Positions 1-7,853 are shown, numbered from the stretch's first letter. The stretch is 27,032 bases of DNA from an uncultured Catenibacterium sp. (GCA_900540685.1 UQGS01000027.1:1-27032), one strand, 5' to 3'. The notes: a model not told the origin generated them from the sequence alone. Numbers and translations are program-made.

Positions 1-13
1 AGGGGGATTCAAT

Positions 14-961
14 ATGTTGAAGGTATTACTTATTGCAGCTTTAGATGATGCAAATGTTGATTTGATTCGTCAGTCATGTCCTGATATGCACTTTTTAAAG
101 GTGAATAAAGAAGATTTAACACAGGAAATGATTGATGAAGCGGATGTTATTGTAGGCAATCCACCGATGAAGTTCAACTTGAATAGACCTACACTTAAGG
201 CATTATTATTAAATAGTGCGGGAAATGATCAATTTCTTTTACCACACATCTTAAATAGACAAACACTTCTTACAAATGCGAGTGGAAGCTATGGTCATGC
301 TATTTGTGAACATATGATGGGAATGATCTTCAGCTTTAATAAGAATTTACGTTTTTATTATGATAGACAGAAGGAAGCAAGATGGACACCATTATTTACT
401 GGTAGAGAAATTTATGGCTCAAATGTCTTATTACTTGGAGTAGGGGATATTGGTACTGAATTTGCGAAAGTATTAAAGGTATTAGGTGCTCATGTCACAG
501 GACTAAGAAATTCTTATAAGGAACATCCAAATTGCGATGAAATCATTACTTCTAAAGAATTACACGATGTATTACCAAAGATGGATTATATTATCAGTTC
601 ACTCCCATCAACAAATGCGACATTCCATATGTTAAGCCATGATGAGTTTGCGTTAATGAAAAAAGACGCTGTTGTATGTAATGTAGGTAGAGGGAGTGTC
701 ATTGATACTTATGCTTTATTAGACGCATTAGACAATAAGTCTATTGGTGGGGCATTACTTGATGTCTTTGAAGAAGAACCATTACCAGCTGATTCACCAC
801 TATGGAAAAATCCGAGAGTCATGATTACACCACATTGTTCTGGTGGGTACCATTGGGAGAGTGTACAGGATTACTATACACAGTTAGTGATTAGAAACCT
901 AAATCACTTAAAGAATCAGGAACCATTAGAAAACCTTGTTAATAGAACAAAGGGTTATTAA
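14..961 (+). CDS. D-2-hydroxyacid dehydrogenase (NAD-dependent)
   Basis: The 315-residue protein belongs to the D-isomer-specific 2-hydroxyacid dehydrogenase family, cytosolic NAD(P)-dependent enzymes that interconvert 2-keto acids and D-2-hydroxy acids. The Rossmann dinucleotide motif GVGDIG lies at residues 142-147. The family's catalytic residues are present: Arg226 in NVGRGS, a Glu in VFEEEPL (about 253-255) and His274 in TPHCSG. Length is typical. The ATG is preceded by AGGGGG at the very start of the window, so the gene looks complete, although its promoter lies outside. A terminator follows directly. The substrate cannot be read from sequence; hydroxypyruvate, glyoxylate or a branched 2-keto acid are all possible. 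Nothing ties it to the PTS operon downstream, from which it is separated by a terminator and a promoter. Confidence 0.93.
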   Translation: MLKVLLIAALDDANVDLIRQSCPDMHFLKVNKEDLTQEMIDEADVIVGNPPMKFNLNRPTLKALLLNSAGNDQFLLPHILNRQTLLTNASGSYGHAICEHMMGMIFSFNKNLRFYYDRQKEARWTPLFTGREIYGSNVLLLGVGDIGTEFAKVLKVLGAHVTGLRNSYKEHPNCDEIITSKELHDVLPKMDYIISSLPSTNATFHMLSHDEFALMKKDAVVCNVGRGSVIDTYALLDALDNKSIGGALLDVFEEEPLPADSPLWKNPRVMITPHCSGGYHWESVQDYYTQLVIRNLNHLKNQEPLENLVNRTKGY

Positions 962-988
962 CAGTAGAGTTGTTCTACTGTTTTTTTT
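961..988 (+). terminator. Rho-independent terminator after the dehydrogenase
   Basis: An 8-bp perfect stem, ACAGTAGA paired with TCTACTGT, closes a 5-nt loop and is followed by a run of eight T. It begins at the last base of the stop codon. Confidence 0.9.
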
Positions 989-1014
989 CACAATTTGAAA
1001 ATAATTTATTAATC

Positions 1015-1043
1015 TTGTAAGCGATTTAGATATGTGCTAGTAT
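1015..1043 (+). promoter_or_regulatory. Promoter of the licT-PTS operon
   Basis: A -35-like TTGTAA (1015-1020) is followed after 17 bp by TAGTAT (1038-1043), with TGC directly before it forming an extended -10. It lies just upstream of the RAT/terminator leader. Assigned by eye. Confidence 0.55.
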
Positions 1044-1061
1044 AGAACACGGAAGTTAATA

Positions 1062-1138
1062 GGATAGTGATTGTTTAAGTACAAGCTAAACCTGTTTGTC
1101 CCACGACTCTTTTTCGTTGTGGAATAAGCAGGTTTTTA
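1062..1138 (+). promoter_or_regulatory. RAT antiterminator / terminator switch before licT
   Basis: A ribonucleic antiterminator (RAT)-like element spans 1062-1092. It begins GGATAGTGAT and ends CTAAACC, close to the LicT/SacT consensus. Its 3' end overlaps the 5' arm of a terminator: AAACCTG (1088-1094) pairs with CAGGTTT (1129-1135), the inner stem contains CCACGA and TCGTTGTGG, and a T-rich tail follows. In this family the antiterminator protein binds the RAT RNA and blocks the overlapping terminator when sugar is available. The same layout here implies autoregulation of the downstream licT gene. Confidence 0.8.
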
Positions 1139-1154
1139 TTTTGGAGAGAGGCAT

Positions 1155-1994
1155 ATGAAGATCAGTAAATTACTAAACAACAATGTAGCGGTCGTTATTG
1201 AAAATGATGAAGAAAAGATAGTCATGGGTAGAGGAATCTGCTTTAAAAAGAAAGCAGGGGACTTTATTGATCCTAAACAGGTAGATAAAGTATTCTTCTT
1301 GGAAGATCAGGAAGTATCTAGAAGATTCAAGGAACTTGTTGTCAATATTCCTTTGGAGTATTTACAGATTGGTGACGAGATTTTTGATGAAGCCAAGATG
1401 ACTCTAGGTAAACCTATCAATGATAACTGTTATATTGCCTTAGTAGATCACATCTATACAGCTTGTGAAAGAGTGAAAGAAGGCATCTTTGTCAAGAATG
1501 CATTGTTATGGGATATTAAACGTTTCTATAAGATTGAATACGAAGTAGGTAAACGTTCCTTACAAATCATTAAAGACAAAACAGGTATTGAACTCAATGA
1601 TGATGAAGCAGGATTTATTGCATTACATATTGTGAATGGGCAATTAGATGATGATTGTCATGACATGTATGAAATCACAAAAATTATGCAGGAAATAGAA
1701 AACATTGTTCGTTATCACTTTAAAGTGGAATTCAATGAAGACAGTGCTTACTATTATCGATTTATTACGCATTTAAAGTTCTTTGCTCAGCGTTTACTTG
1801 AACATAAGACTCAGAAATCTCAAGAAGATGATCTTTTATCTGTTGTACAGGTTAAATATGCCAATGCCTATCAATGTGTAGAAAAGATTGTACAGTTTAT
1901 TCTTAAACAATATGACTATGAACTTTCCGACGAAGAAAAACTCTATCTTACAATACATATTCATCGTGTTGTATATTTAGGGAACAGTCGTTAA
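1155..1994 (+). CDS. licT: BglG/LicT-family transcription antiterminator
   Basis: The 279-residue protein has the length and layout of LicT. An N-terminal co-antiterminator RNA-binding domain (about 1-55, beginning MKISKLLNNNVAVV) is followed by two PTS regulation domains, PRD1 (about 65-170) and PRD2 (about 175-279). The conserved histidines that take phosphate from PTS proteins are all present: His99 and His158 in PRD1, His206 and His268 in PRD2. The start at 1155 has GGAGAGAGG upstream. The protein should bind the RAT element directly upstream of its own gene and allow read-through into the PTS permease when the matching beta-glucoside is imported. By family knowledge, phosphorylation by the cognate EII at PRD1 inactivates it and HPr phosphorylation at PRD2 activates it. 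Which sugar it responds to is inferred only from the neighbouring transporter. Confidence 0.93.
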   Translation: MKISKLLNNNVAVVIENDEEKIVMGRGICFKKKAGDFIDPKQVDKVFFLEDQEVSRRFKELVVNIPLEYLQIGDEIFDEAKMTLGKPINDNCYIALVDHIYTACERVKEGIFVKNALLWDIKRFYKIEYEVGKRSLQIIKDKTGIELNDDEAGFIALHIVNGQLDDDCHDMYEITKIMQEIENIVRYHFKVEFNEDSAYYYRFITHLKFFAQRLLEHKTQKSQEDDLLSVVQVKYANAYQCVEKIVQFILKQYDYELSDEEKLYLTIHIHRVVYLGNSR

Positions 1995-1998
1995 ACGT

Positions 1999-2025
1999 GG
2001 ATGGTGACATTAAGTTGGCCAAACC
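1999..2025 (+). promoter_or_regulatory. Second RAT-like element between licT and the PTS gene
   Basis: The sequence begins GGATGGTGAC and ends GGCCAAACC, matching the RAT consensus at both conserved ends, and sits in the 57-bp gap before the PTS gene. No convincing T-tailed terminator follows; only a weak CCT...AGG pairing (about 2024-2045) lies near the ribosome binding site. It may be a decayed second antitermination site or one that acts on translation. Confidence 0.45.
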
Positions 2026-2066
2026 TTCAATTTTCATTTACTTAGGAAAATATGGAGGAAAAAATT

Positions 2067-3947
2067 ATGGGTAAATATGAAAAGTTAGCCAAAGAGATTT
2101 TGGAAAATGTAGGGGGAAAAGAAAATATTAATTCCCTTACACACTGTATTACAAGACTAAGATTTCGTTTAAAGGATGAATCAAAAGCCAATGATGAAGC
2201 GCTTAAAAACAATCCTGGAGTAGTTACAGTAATGAAATCAGCAGGACAGTATCAGGTTGTTATTGGAAACCATGTACCTGCCGTATTTGAAGATGTATGT
2301 GCCATTGCAGGCATTAGTAATGATGCCCCTGCAGCAGAAGCAGAAGCACCTAAAGGTGTATTAGATACACTTATTGATATTATTTCAGGATGCTTCCAGC
2401 CTATCTTAGGTCCACTATGTGCTGCTGGTATTATTAAGGGATTAAATGCTTTATTGGTATTCCTGCTAGGTGCAGGCTTTAGTACAAGTGGTACTTATTT
2501 AGTACTTAATGCGATTGGAGATTCTATCTTCTATTTCTTACCAATTGTTTTAGGTTATACAGCAGCTAAGAAGTTTAATGTGAATGTCGTTGTAGGGATG
2601 ATTATTGGTGCATCTTTATGTTATCCAACAATCCAGACTAGTACATTATCAGCAGCTGGAAAAGCTATTGGTACACTACCAATGATTGGTGCGTATTATA
2701 CTAAATTCTTAGGTATTCCACTTATATCAGGTAATTATACAAGTACAGTTGTTCCAGTTATCTGTATCGTTGCACTTGCTGCACAGGTCCAGAAGCTTGC
2801 GAAAAAACTTGTACCAGAAATGTTACAGAACTTCTTTGTACCATTCTTTGTATTAATTATTTCATTACCAATTGGATTACTTGTAATTGGTCCAGTTGTT
2901 AGTTTATTAACTCAGGCATTATCTAATTTCTTTGCAGCTTTATATAAACTTTCACCAGTTATCACAGCACTTGTAGTTGGTGCATTCTGGCAGTGCTTAG
3001 TAATCTTTGGTTTACACTGGGCTATAATACCAATGGCTATGGTAAATATCGGTAACTTAGGTTACGATACAATTATGTCAGGCATGCTTGGTACAACATT
3101 TGCAGCAACAGGTATTATGGCTGCGATTTATTTGAAGACTAAAGATCCAAATAAGAAGGCTCTTGCGATTCCAGCGACTATCTCAGCATTCTGTGGTGTC
3201 ACAGAACCAGCTATCTATGGATTCTTATTACCAGAAAAAACACCATTTGTATTCTCTTGTATTGGTGGAGCAGTAGGTGGTGCCATTATGGGTGCTATGA
3301 GTGCGAAAATGTATACAATGGGTGGTTTAGGTATCTTTGCTGTTGTAAGTTTTATCTCACCTAAAGGTGATGGAAGTGGTTTAGTGGCAGCACTTATCTG
3401 TGGTGCTGTATCAATGTTAGTAGGATTCTTACTTGCTTTCTTCTTTGGTAAAAAAGAAGACAAAAAAGTAGTAGAAGAAGTCGTAAAAGCAAATGAAGAA
3501 ACAATTGTAGCACCTGTCGAAGGTACTATTAAACCATTAGAAGAATCAAGTGATGCTGCTTTTGCATCAGGTGCTTTAGGTAAAGGTGTTGTCATTATTC
3601 CTAGTGTTGGTAAAGTTTATGCTCCTGTATCAGGGACAGTAACAGTATTATTTCCAAGCTTACATGCAATCGGTATTACAAGTGATTCAGGTGTAGAACT
3701 TCTTATTCATATTGGTATCAATACAGTACAGTTAGACGGTAAAGGATATAATGCTCATATTAAACAGGGTGATCATGTTGATTGTGGTCAGCTTCTTGTT
3801 GAATTTGATATGGACTATATTTCTAAAGAAGGATATTCTTTAGAAACATTAGTACTTGTGACTAATTTTAATGATTTAAAAGAAATCAATATCACTGACA
3901 AAACAAATAGTTCTTTAAAAGAAGAATTGATGCATATTAACTATTAA
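2067..3947 (+). CDS. bglP: PTS beta-glucoside-type transporter, EIIBCA
   Basis: This membrane permease imports a sugar and phosphorylates it in one step. Domain order is IIB-IIC-IIA. The N-terminal IIB domain carries the phosphorylated cysteine in HCITRLRF (Cys27). The central IIC domain (about 105-460) is a series of hydrophobic helices with the GVTEPA motif. The C-terminal IIA domain (about 490-626) has the active histidine in HIGINTVQL (His548). The start at 2067 is preferred over the in-frame ATG at 2052, because GGAGG at 2054-2058 lies inside that longer version and is well spaced for 2067. Length and order fit the BglP/BglF family. No phospho-beta-glucosidase gene is adjacent, so the product must be split by an enzyme encoded elsewhere. 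Related substrates such as sucrose or trehalose cannot be excluded, but pairing with a LicT-type regulator favours a beta-glucoside. Confidence 0.92.
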   Translation: MGKYEKLAKEILENVGGKENINSLTHCITRLRFRLKDESKANDEALKNNPGVVTVMKSAGQYQVVIGNHVPAVFEDVCAIAGISNDAPAAEAEAPKGVLDTLIDIISGCFQPILGPLCAAGIIKGLNALLVFLLGAGFSTSGTYLVLNAIGDSIFYFLPIVLGYTAAKKFNVNVVVGMIIGASLCYPTIQTSTLSAAGKAIGTLPMIGAYYTKFLGIPLISGNYTSTVVPVICIVALAAQVQKLAKKLVPEMLQNFFVPFFVLIISLPIGLLVIGPVVSLLTQALSNFFAALYKLSPVITALVVGAFWQCLVIFGLHWAIIPMAMVNIGNLGYDTIMSGMLGTTFAATGIMAAIYLKTKDPNKKALAIPATISAFCGVTEPAIYGFLLPEKTPFVFSCIGGAVGGAIMGAMSAKMYTMGGLGIFAVVSFISPKGDGSGLVAALICGAVSMLVGFLLAFFFGKKEDKKVVEEVVKANEETIVAPVEGTIKPLEESSDAAFASGALGKGVVIIPSVGKVYAPVSGTVTVLFPSLHAIGITSDSGVELLIHIGINTVQLDGKGYNAHIKQGDHVDCGQLLVEFDMDYISKEGYSLETLVLVTNFNDLKEINITDKTNSSLKEELMHINY

Positions 3948-3951
3948 TACG

Positions 3952-3983
3952 AATATCCTGTTCATTTGAACAGGATATTTATT
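3952..3983 (+). terminator. Rho-independent terminator after the PTS gene
   Basis: A perfect 12-bp stem (AATATCCTGTTC with GAACAGGATATT, 3952-3979) closes a 4-nt loop and runs into an AT-rich tail. Confidence 0.85.
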
Positions 3984-4040
3984 ATATACACAAATATGTT
4001 AAGTAATATTCGAAAATATACAAAAATACAAATAAAAGTG

Positions 4041-4069
4041 TTGACATTAATCATGTGGTGATGTAACAT
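4041..4069 (+). promoter_or_regulatory. Promoter of the trpXYZ leader
   Basis: Consensus -35 TTGACA (4041-4046), 17-bp spacer, -10 TAACAT (4064-4069). Transcription would start near 4076, just before the T-box stem I. Confidence 0.75.
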
Positions 4070-4076
4070 TCAGATA

Positions 4077-4303
4077 AACCTAAGAGCGGGAGATAAAACT
4101 TTGTGTAGGGCTGATAGAGAGCCGGGGATGCTGGAAACCTGGTAGTACCACAATGACAAATGGACCTGTGAGGGCGAGGGGGAAAGGCAACGAGTATCCT
4201 GAGACGTAATGCAAACGTTATAATGCAAAAATGTGTTAGCATTTATTAAATCCAAAGGTGGCTTAAACAGTAAACATCTGTCTTTTGGGACAGGTGTTTT
4301 TTT
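4077..4303 (+). promoter_or_regulatory. T-box leader, probably tRNA-Trp responsive
   Basis: The leader has T-box architecture. Stem I (about 4080-4190) includes a helix TTGTG/CACAA and a distal helix CCGGG/CCTGG. A candidate specifier loop on its 3' side holds TGG at 4161-4163, the Trp codon, in the context AAATGGACC. A stem III-like hairpin pairs AATGC (4222-4226) with GCATT (4239-4243). The antiterminator pairs CCAAAGG (4252-4258) with CUUUUGG (4282-4288) and ACAG (4267-4270) with CUGU (4278-4281), leaving a bulge that starts TGGC (4259-4262). The C after TGG would pair with the discriminator G of tRNA-Trp. A competing terminator, AACATCTGTC (4273-4282) with GACAGGTGTT (4289-4298) plus seven T, shares the same 3' arm. 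By family rules, uncharged tRNA-Trp would favour expression of the transporter. The bulge departs from the usual TGGNACC. Confidence 0.8.
4273..4303 (+). terminator. T-box-controlled terminator
   Basis: A 10-bp stem with one G-U pair, AACATCTGTC with GACAGGTGTT, is followed by a run of T. It excludes the antiterminator fold because bases 4278-4288 belong to both. Confidence 0.85.
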
Positions 4304-4333
4304 ATTACCTGCTAACAGTTGGGAGGAACTTAT

Positions 4334-4363
4334 ATGAAGCGATGGCGTCGTTGTTTGAATTGA
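4334..4363 (+). CDS. 9-codon leader ORF with a Trp codon (MKRWRRCLN)
   Basis: A very short reading frame sits between the T-box terminator and trpX. Its ATG has an excellent ribosome binding site, GGGAGGA at 4321-4327, six bases upstream. It encodes Met-Lys-Arg-Trp-Arg-Arg-Cys-Leu-Asn and stops with TGA, 43 bases before the trpX start. A Trp codon next to two Arg codons upstream of a tryptophan transporter suggests a leader peptide that could adjust trpX translation or mRNA stability. No terminator or SD-masking hairpin was seen between it and trpX, so any mechanism is open. It could also be a chance ORF. Confidence 0.45.
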   Translation: MKRWRRCLN

Positions 4364-4406
4364 ATCAAAGAAAACAAAATTTATGAAAGCGAAGAGGAAC
4401 AGAACA

Positions 4407-5378
4407 ATGAACAAATTATTAGGAACAGTATTAACTTCAGCATTAACAATTTCACTTTTAGCAGGATGTGGAACTTCTACTAGTAATAAGAAGAAAGTAG
4501 GTATTATCCAGTTTATGGATCATACTTCATTAAATGAGATCAAGGATTCATTTGATAAAGAAATGAAAACTTTAGGATATGATGATAAGAATGTAGAATA
4601 TACATTCAAGAATGGTCAAGGTGACACAAATACATGTGCAAGTATCGCGAATGATTTTGCAGGTAAGAACTTTGACTGTGTGATGGCAATTGCGACTCCT
4701 GCAGCACAGGCAGTCGCTAAACTTGCTACTAAGACTCCCGTTGTATTTAGTGCAGTGACTGATCCAGTGGGGGCACAGTTAACGAGCTCATTAACTAAAC
4801 CAGATAAGAATATAACTGGTACAAGTGATGAGGTACAGGTTGATCAGATTATTGATAAGGCATTAGAAATCAATCCAAATACAAAAACAATCGGTATGCT
4901 TTATAATAAAGGTGAAGCCAACTCAGTGACTAATATTAAAAAGGCAAAAGCTTATTGTGCTAAGAAGAATATCAAGGTAGAAGAAGCAACAATTGCATCA
5001 GTCAATGAAGCACAGAGTGCTGTCAATGTATTAAATAGTAAATGTGATGCGATCTTCGCACCAAATGATAATACAGTCGCAAGTGCAATGAACGTTGTTA
5101 GTGATGCATGTAAGAAAGCAAACAAGCCTTTATATGTTGGTGCTGATTCAATGGTTAAAGATGGTGGTTTCTTAAGTGTAGGTATCGATTATAAAGAACT
5201 TGGTAAAGAAACTGCTAAGATCGTTGATAAAGTATTAAAGGGAAATAAAGTAGAAAATATCCCAGTTAAAGTATTTAAGACAAACTTAAAAATCTATGTG
5301 AATACAACTACAAAAGATAAGCTAGGTATTAAGTTACCAGAAAGTATTACAAGCGATAGTAAATATACAGAAATCTAA
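4407..5378 (+). CDS. trpX: TrpX-like ABC transporter substrate-binding lipoprotein
   Basis: This 323-residue protein is a member of the ABC_sub_bind family (PF04392 type). It has a lipoprotein signal peptide ending in LLAGC (Cys21 lipidated), so it should be tethered to the outer face of the membrane. Family hallmarks include ATPAAQAVA, VFSAVTDPVGA and the C-terminal GKETAKIVDKVLKG region. The start at 4407 is chosen over 4383 because it gives a proper signal peptide and has AGAGGA about 8 bases upstream; the longer version would add eight mostly basic residues. It is the first gene of a three-gene importer operon under a Trp-type T-box, matching the TrpXYZ tryptophan uptake system predicted in other Firmicutes. 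The family also contains binders of other ligands, so tryptophan rests on the leader. Confidence 0.88.
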   Translation: MNKLLGTVLTSALTISLLAGCGTSTSNKKKVGIIQFMDHTSLNEIKDSFDKEMKTLGYDDKNVEYTFKNGQGDTNTCASIANDFAGKNFDCVMAIATPAAQAVAKLATKTPVVFSAVTDPVGAQLTSSLTKPDKNITGTSDEVQVDQIIDKALEINPNTKTIGMLYNKGEANSVTNIKKAKAYCAKKNIKVEEATIASVNEAQSAVNVLNSKCDAIFAPNDNTVASAMNVVSDACKKANKPLYVGADSMVKDGGFLSVGIDYKELGKETAKIVDKVLKGNKVENIPVKVFKTNLKIYVNTTTKDKLGIKLPESITSDSKYTEI

Positions 5379-5387
5379 GGAGTTTTT

Positions 5388-6254
5388 ATGAATAGTACAG
5401 TTATTCTTGGAGCCCTAGAGTTAGGCGGCATATTTGCCGTCTTATCTCTAGGCTTATATATTAGTTTCAAAGTTTTGAATATTCCAGACCTCACAGTGGA
5501 TGGAAGTTTTACAACAGGATGTGCAGTAAGTGCTGTAGTGGCAGTCGCAGGATATCCAATACTAGGTATGGTACTTGGATTTGTAGCAGGTGCGATTGCT
5601 GGAATGGTGACAGGATTACTTATTACTAAATTGAATATCAATGAAATCTTAGCTGGAATCCTTACACAGACTGCTTTATATTCAGTGAACTTACGTATCA
5701 TGAACCAGACACCAAATATCTCATTATTTAATCATAAGACAATCTTCAGCAATACCACTCAGTTTGAACCTTATGATAAATTATTGATTATTGGAATTAT
5801 TGTGATTGTGATTACGACATTACTTAATTATTTCTTAAAGACACAGATGGGTCTTGCACTGAGAGCCTGTGGTGATAATGAAGCGATGGTCCGTGCTAGC
5901 TCTATTGATACAGATAAGATGAAAATTGTTGGCTTAGCTCTTGCGAATGGCTTAGTTGCCTTAAGTGGTGCTTTATTTACACAACAGCAGGGCTATGCTG
6001 ATATCACAAGTGGTATTGGTATGATGGTCATCGGACTTGCTTCTATTATTATTGGTCTCACATTTATTAAGAGTGATAAAGTGGCAGTATGTCTAGTAGG
6101 TACGATTGTAGGAGCTATCTTCTATCGTTTTGCCCTCACAATTGCCTTATACTTAGGTCTTCCTTCAGGAGATTTAAAGATTCTATCTGCATTTATTGTT
6201 GTGATTGCGATTTCTTCTGCAACACTCAAGAGGAGGTTGAAGAAACATGCTTAA
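5388..6254 (+). CDS. trpY: TrpY-like ABC transporter permease
   Basis: The 288-residue integral membrane protein belongs to the branched-chain-type permease family (BPD_transp_2), with about eight hydrophobic helices. Segments such as VLNIPDLTVDGSFTTG near the N-terminus and LGLPSGDLKILSAFIV near the C-terminus are typical of the version paired with ABC_sub_bind proteins. AAGGAG lies just before the start, only 9 bases after the trpX stop codon. Its 3' end overlaps the ATPase gene by 8 bases, indicating translational coupling. It should form the membrane channel of the putative tryptophan importer with TrpX and TrpZ. Confidence 0.88.
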   Translation: MNSTVILGALELGGIFAVLSLGLYISFKVLNIPDLTVDGSFTTGCAVSAVVAVAGYPILGMVLGFVAGAIAGMVTGLLITKLNINEILAGILTQTALYSVNLRIMNQTPNISLFNHKTIFSNTTQFEPYDKLLIIGIIVIVITTLLNYFLKTQMGLALRACGDNEAMVRASSIDTDKMKIVGLALANGLVALSGALFTQQQGYADITSGIGMMVIGLASIIIGLTFIKSDKVAVCLVGTIVGAIFYRFALTIALYLGLPSGDLKILSAFIVVIAISSATLKRRLKKHA

Positions 6255-7029
6255 TATTAAAGATTTAACAGTTGTATTTAATGAAGGGACTGTCAATGAA
6301 AAGAAAGCCATTGACCATTTATCTCTTCATCTTGAACCAGGAGATTTCGTTACTATTATAGGTTCTAATGGGGCAGGGAAGTCCACATTATTTGGTGCTA
6401 TTTCTGGTGCAGTAGAAGCAAAAGAAGGGACTATTGTCTTAGATAATAAAGACATCACTCATGAAAAGGAATATGTGAGAAGTCGTACAATTGGTCGCTT
6501 GTTCCAGGATCCTTTAAGAGGAACAGCACCTTCAATGACCATTGAAGAAAACCTCTCTCTTGCATATCAAAGAGGAAAACATTTCTCTTTAACACCATTC
6601 ACACATAAACATCACGATGTATTTGTAGAAGCTTTAAAAGACTTAGATATTGGTTTAGAAGACCGTCTCACTACTAAGGTAGGTACTTTATCAGGTGGAC
6701 AAAGACAGGCTCTTACATTACTCATGGCAACACTCGTTAAACCACAATTGCTTTTATTAGATGAACATACTGCAGCACTCGATCCTGCGACATCTATCAA
6801 GGTTATGAAACTATCAGAAAGAATTGCGAAAGAACATCATATTACTACTATGATGATCACTCATGATATGGAAGATGCACTTAAGTATGGTAATAGAATC
6901 CTGATGATGAAGGATGGAAAAATCATCGCAGATATCGATGAAGAAACTAAAAAGAAAATGACTGTCGAAGAACTTGTAAGAAAATTTACTGAAACAGGAG
7001 AAGCGAATGACCGCGTTCTTCTTCACTAG
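6247..7029 (+). CDS. trpZ: TrpZ-like ABC transporter ATPase
   Basis: A 260-residue cytoplasmic ATP-binding subunit. Walker A is GSNGAGKS (39-46), the Q-loop is in RLFQDP (about 84-89), the ABC signature is LSGGQRQ (148-154), Walker B is LLLLDE (168-173) followed by the D-loop AALDP, and the switch histidine is in ITHDM. It overlaps the permease gene by 8 bases and is the last gene of the T-box-controlled operon. It should power uptake through the TrpY permease. The Walker B motif is followed by HTAALD rather than the more common PTxxLD, a variant seen in this subfamily as far as I know. Confidence 0.9.
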   Translation: MLNIKDLTVVFNEGTVNEKKAIDHLSLHLEPGDFVTIIGSNGAGKSTLFGAISGAVEAKEGTIVLDNKDITHEKEYVRSRTIGRLFQDPLRGTAPSMTIEENLSLAYQRGKHFSLTPFTHKHHDVFVEALKDLDIGLEDRLTTKVGTLSGGQRQALTLLMATLVKPQLLLLDEHTAALDPATSIKVMKLSERIAKEHHITTMMITHDMEDALKYGNRILMMKDGKIIADIDEETKKKMTVEELVRKFTETGEANDRVLLH

Positions 7030-7052
7030 ACAAGGATCATCCTTGTCTTTTA
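7029..7052 (+). terminator. Rho-independent terminator after trpZ
   Basis: A 7-bp stem GACAAGG / CCTTGTC (7029-7035, 7041-7047) with a 5-nt loop is followed by TTTTATA. It starts on the last base of the trpZ stop codon. Confidence 0.8.
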
Positions 7053-7060
7053 TAATGCAT

Positions 7061-7084
7061 GAAAAAAGCAGACCGAAGTCTGCT
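7061..7084 (-). terminator. Rho-independent terminator of the RpiR-like gene (minus strand)
   Basis: A 7-bp stem AGCAGAC / GTCTGCT with a CGAA loop lies at 7067-7084. On the minus strand it is followed by six T, and it touches the stop codon of the minus-strand gene. With the trpZ terminator it separates the two convergent genes. Confidence 0.85.
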
Positions 7085-7830
7085 TAGAGATAGTATTGTT
7101 GGAAATAACGTAATCTAATTAAGTCACAAATTGACATGATCTGGTAGTTGAAATCAATTGAATCAAACTTACCTGGTACATAGATGACTGTTGTATTTCC
7201 ATTAAAACATGACTGTGTATATTTACGGTTCTGCGTGATGAGTAATGAATATGCTTTTTCAAAGCTGCAATTATCATATTTCTTCATTTCTTCTAGACTA
7301 CGTCCTGTAGCACTCACAAAGATGACAACATCATCTTCATTAAATTGAATAGGATCATACTTATGATAATGGATAAATGGACGTCCAAAAGAAATCATAT
7401 CTGTCTGTAATTCTACCGCTATAGAACATGGGTACAAACCACCAAAGATGATAATACGTTTTGCTTTATAGAAATGTTCGCAGATAGAAGTAATTGTATT
7501 GGCTAATACTTCTTCATCCATCGCTTTATCCATCTTCGCTAAGAATTTCTGAGGAGTTTCTCCAAATAATCTCACACGAATCTGATTTAAACGTAACTGG
7601 TGATCAGCTTCTAGCTTAAAGCGGAAATCCTCATAAGTAGAAAATCCAAATGATAATAAGAAGCTATAAAGTTCTTCCTTTCTAAATGCGCCTTTTTCTA
7701 AGAATGTTTCTTCAGACATCTCAAATACATCTAGATAGTTAAAGATAATGAAATTGCATATTTTATAATAGTAATCATTCTGCATCGCACCATTTAAATA
7801 AGTCAATATTCTACTAAGTAACAAGCCCAT
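7084..7830 (-). CDS. MurR/RpiR-family transcriptional regulator with SIS domain
   Basis: The 248-residue protein has the RpiR layout: an N-terminal helix-turn-helix region (about 1-75) and a C-terminal SIS sugar-phosphate-binding domain (about 95-215) with the IIIFGG and VIFVSATGRS segments typical of that fold. RpiR proteins usually control sugar, amino sugar or sugar-phosphate genes; the effector here is unknown. ATG at 7830 is favoured over an in-frame GTG at 7839, because AAAGGGG (7841-7847) is properly spaced only for the ATG. The N-terminal domain is somewhat divergent from classic HTH_6. It is transcribed away from the ParB-like/rsuA operon, but a regulatory link is not shown. No sugar genes adjoin it directly; the PTS operon lies 3 kb away. 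Confidence 0.8.
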   Translation of the reverse strand: MGLLLSRILTYLNGAMQNDYYYKICNFIIFNYLDVFEMSEETFLEKGAFRKEELYSFLLSFGFSTYEDFRFKLEADHQLRLNQIRVRLFGETPQKFLAKMDKAMDEEVLANTITSICEHFYKAKRIIIFGGLYPCSIAVELQTDMISFGRPFIHYHKYDPIQFNEDDVVIFVSATGRSLEEMKKYDNCSFEKAYSLLITQNRKYTQSCFNGNTTVIYVPGKFDSIDFNYQIMSICDLIRLRYFQQYYL

Positions 7831-7853
7831 TATATTCACGCCCCTTTAGTGAT

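Noticed and set aside
3215..3595. Minus-strand open frame of 126 codons inside the PTS gene
   Set aside because: It is antisense to a well-supported PTS EIIBCA gene, has no ribosome binding site or family motif, and its Pro/Ala/Thr-rich translation is that of a shadow frame.
4051..4414. Two minus-strand open frames across the trpX leader
   Set aside because: They run antisense through a structured T-box leader and have no supporting motif or ribosome binding site.
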